A stretch of 64,000 nucleotides of DNA, from assembly GCA_942492625.1 (NCBI GenBank), contig CALOFM010000025.1, positions 8,962 to 72,961 on the forward strand, written 5' to 3'. The notes under the pieces are model-generated. The model had not been told where the DNA came from. It made no database searches and worked only from the letters and a program-made list of their open reading frames with translations. The stretch is from Thiosymbion sp942492625. GTDB taxonomy: Bacteria > Pseudomonadota > Gammaproteobacteria > Chromatiales > Chromatiaceae. A program made the translations under genes and the position numbers. Positions 62,185-64,000 of this stretch are shown here, piece by piece. The number at the start of each line of letters is the position of its first letter. The stretch's first letter is position 1.

Positions 62185-64000
62185 GTGCGCAGCAAGATCA
62201 CTACCGCCGACGAAGCGATCGCCTTGATCCGGAACGGCGACACTCTGGCCAGTACCGGGTTCGTCCAGACCGGCTTCGCCGAGGCCCTGCTGTCGGCGCT
62301 CGAGCGCCGCTACCGCCTTACCGGTACCCCGAAGGGCCTGACGTTGTTCGCTGCTGCCGGTCAGGGCGACGGCAAGACCCTGGGGCTCAATCACCTCGGC
62401 CACGAAGGCTTGTTGCACCGCGTGGTGGCGGGCCACTGGGGTCGAATGCCGACGGTGGCACGACTGGCACTCGACAACCGCATCCAAGCGTACAACCTGC
62501 CTCAGGGCATTATCTGTCAGCTGTTCCGCGATCTGGCCGCCGGTAAACCCGGTTCCTTCTCCAAGGTCGGACTCCATACCTTTGTCGATCCACGCTATAG
62601 CGGCGGCCGAATCAATGACGCCACCACCAAGGATATCGTCAGTGTTGTCGAAGTCGATGACGAAGAGTGGCTGTTCTATAAGGTCGGCCAGGTCAACGTC
62701 GCCTTCGTGCGCGGCACCACCGCCGATACCTTCGGCAACATCACGATGGAGCGCGAAGCACTGACCCTCAACAACCTCGCCATGGCGATGGCGGCCAAGA
62801 ACAGTAACGGCATTGTGATCGCGCAGGTCGAACGGATCGCCGAGCGCAGCGGGCTGCCGCCGCGCCAGGTCAAGATCCCGGGGGTTTTGGTCGATTGCGT
62901 GGTGGTGGCCGAACCGGCCCAGCACATGCAGACCCTGGCGACCCAGTACAACGCCGCCTATTCCGGCGAGTTCCGGGTTCCTCACCCCAGCCTGGTGTCG
63001 ACTCCGCTGACCGAGCGCAAGATCATCGCCCGTCGTGCCGCCTTCGAATTGCCGCCCAACGGCATTATCAATCTGGGAGTCGGGATGCCCGAAGGGGTGG
63101 CGACGGTTGCCAACGAGGAGCGGATCTCGCACCTGCTGACCATGACGGTGGAATCCGGCCTGATCGGCGGGATTCCCTCGACCGGCGGAAACTTCGGGAC
63201 CGGGGTCAACATGGATGCGGTGATCGATGAAAATCAGCAGTTCGATTTCTACGACGGTGGCGGCCTCGACATGGCGTGTCTTGGCATGGCCGAGTGCGAT
63301 GTCGCCGGCAACGTCAACGTCAGCCGCTTCGGCGGCCGGCTTACCGGAGCCGGCGGCTTCATCAACATCAGCCAGAACGCCCGCCTCGTCGTGTTCGTCG
63401 GTACCTTCACCGGCAGTGGTCTCGAGGTCGAGGTCAATGAGGGCAAGCTGCAGATCGTCCAGGAAGGCCGGCAGCGGAAGTTCCTCAAGCAGGTCGAGCA
63501 AATCACCTTCAATGGCCAGTACGCCTATGATCGCGGCAAGCCGGTCTACTACGTCACCGAACGCTGTGTGCTGCGCCGGGTCAAGGGGGGGGGTGGCGCT
63601 GATCGAGGTGGCGCCCGGCATCGACGTCGAGGCAGACATCCTGCCGTACATGGACTTCGAGCCGATCATCGGTGAATACGGCGAGATGGATGCGCGCATC
63701 TTCGATGCAAACCCGATGGGCCTGGAGGCTGAACTGCTCAACCTGTCATTGCCGGAACGGGTCATTTACGATCCGGAACGCAACATCCTGTTCCTCAATT
63801 TCGAGGGCATGCACGTCCGCGTGGTCGAGGACGTGAAGGCAATCTGGGAAATTTGCGAGCAGCGCTGCCGGGAGGCCGGCAAGCGGGTCGGCGTGATCAT
63901 CAATTACGACCGGTTTCGGATCAACCAGGACATGTACGACGCCTATGCCGAAATGGACCGCTACTTCCTGGCCAAATATTTCAGTCATATCACTCGCTAC
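62185..64000 (+). pseudogene. Acyl-CoA:acetate/3-ketoacid CoA transferase with G9-tract frameshift (partial)
   Basis: The gene runs off the window. Residues 1-470 form both halves of a family I CoA transferase (SKITTADEAIALIRNGDTLA, GFVQTGFAEALLSALERRY, then VGMPEGVATVANEE). The catalytic Glu is in LLTMTVESGLIGG. At 63585-63593 nine G shift the frame. With eight G it would read RRVKGGVALIEVAPGIDVEA and continue to a C-terminal region (LNLSLPERVIYDPERNILFL) to the window edge. The GTG at 62185, with GGGAGC before it, fits the family start; an ATG at 62119 is an alternative. The enzyme would move CoA between short acyl groups. Confidence 0.8.

Noticed and set aside
61987..63765. Long open frame antisense to the CoA transferase gene
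   Set aside because: Mirror of a clear coding gene; its protein has no recognisable domain.

Overview
The window looks like a high-GC (about 60 percent) chromosome segment of a gammaproteobacterium, most probably a Chromatiales-type sulfur oxidiser. The reasons are the housekeeping order nnr-tsaE-amiC and orn-rsgA, a DsrC/TusE-family protein, a PDC-sensor-like family, PtsP, HflK/HflC and a spore-photoproduct-lyase-like radical SAM protein. This is inference from gene content; no rRNA or tRNA gene was seen.

Layout. 1-5.2 kb: tail of a TPR/adenylate-cyclase-like gene, a small secreted protein, a subtilase with a separately encoded prodomain-like protein, and amiC. 5.2-10.3 kb: conserved core genes (tsaE, nnr, queG, orn, a small cytochrome c, rsgA). 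10.3-13.9 kb: a Tn3-family element with 49-bp inverted repeats, a transposase split by a 4-bp duplication and a tyrosine recombinase; its left repeat overlaps the rsgA stop codon. 14.4-17.4 kb: an operon of an MscS-like channel, a soluble MgtE_N-CBS protein and the MgtE Mg2+ transporter. 17.5-23.2 kb: EVE-domain protein, AI-2E transporter, SPL-like radical SAM protein, YdjM-like membrane protein and a LysM protein, with remnants of a resolvase and short intergenic repeats. 23.3-29.5 kb: a SEDS (RodA/FtsW)-PBP-upstream-gene operon whose last two listed genes are broken. 29.6-31.9 kb: small genes and a PAS-REC-LuxR chimera. 31.9-38.1 kb: a glycan locus with two GH130-type genes and two GT4 genes, one fused to a hydrolase-like domain. 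38.5-42.6 kb: transglutaminase, hemolysin III-type protein and PtsP.

42.7-61.9 kb is an accessory, stress-flavoured region. It holds hflKC, a broken fumC, a row of gene remnants between 49.7 and 54.0 kb (acnA, two DUF1840-cbpA copies, cbpM, groEL, a Crp tail, an IS3 orfA, an N-formylglutamate amidohydrolase), an antiporter, a DsrC-like protein without redox cysteines, a Crp-type regulator, a small lipoprotein, an AI-2E transporter, a coiled-coil protein and a DUF2254 protein. Eight copies of one conserved 16-bp dyad, TGTRCG-N4-CRNACA usually followed by GAC, lie only in this part, each about 60-210 bp upstream of a gene and pointing towards it. This looks like a local regulon and is the most interesting signal here. 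The window ends inside an acyl-CoA transferase gene with a nine-G tract that shifts the frame.

Many genes carry single indels or nonsense codons. Some must be real decay (multiple lesions, internal deletions, fused remnants). Others, such as the G9 tract or the single lesion in fumC, may be sequencing errors, so reads would be needed to separate the two.
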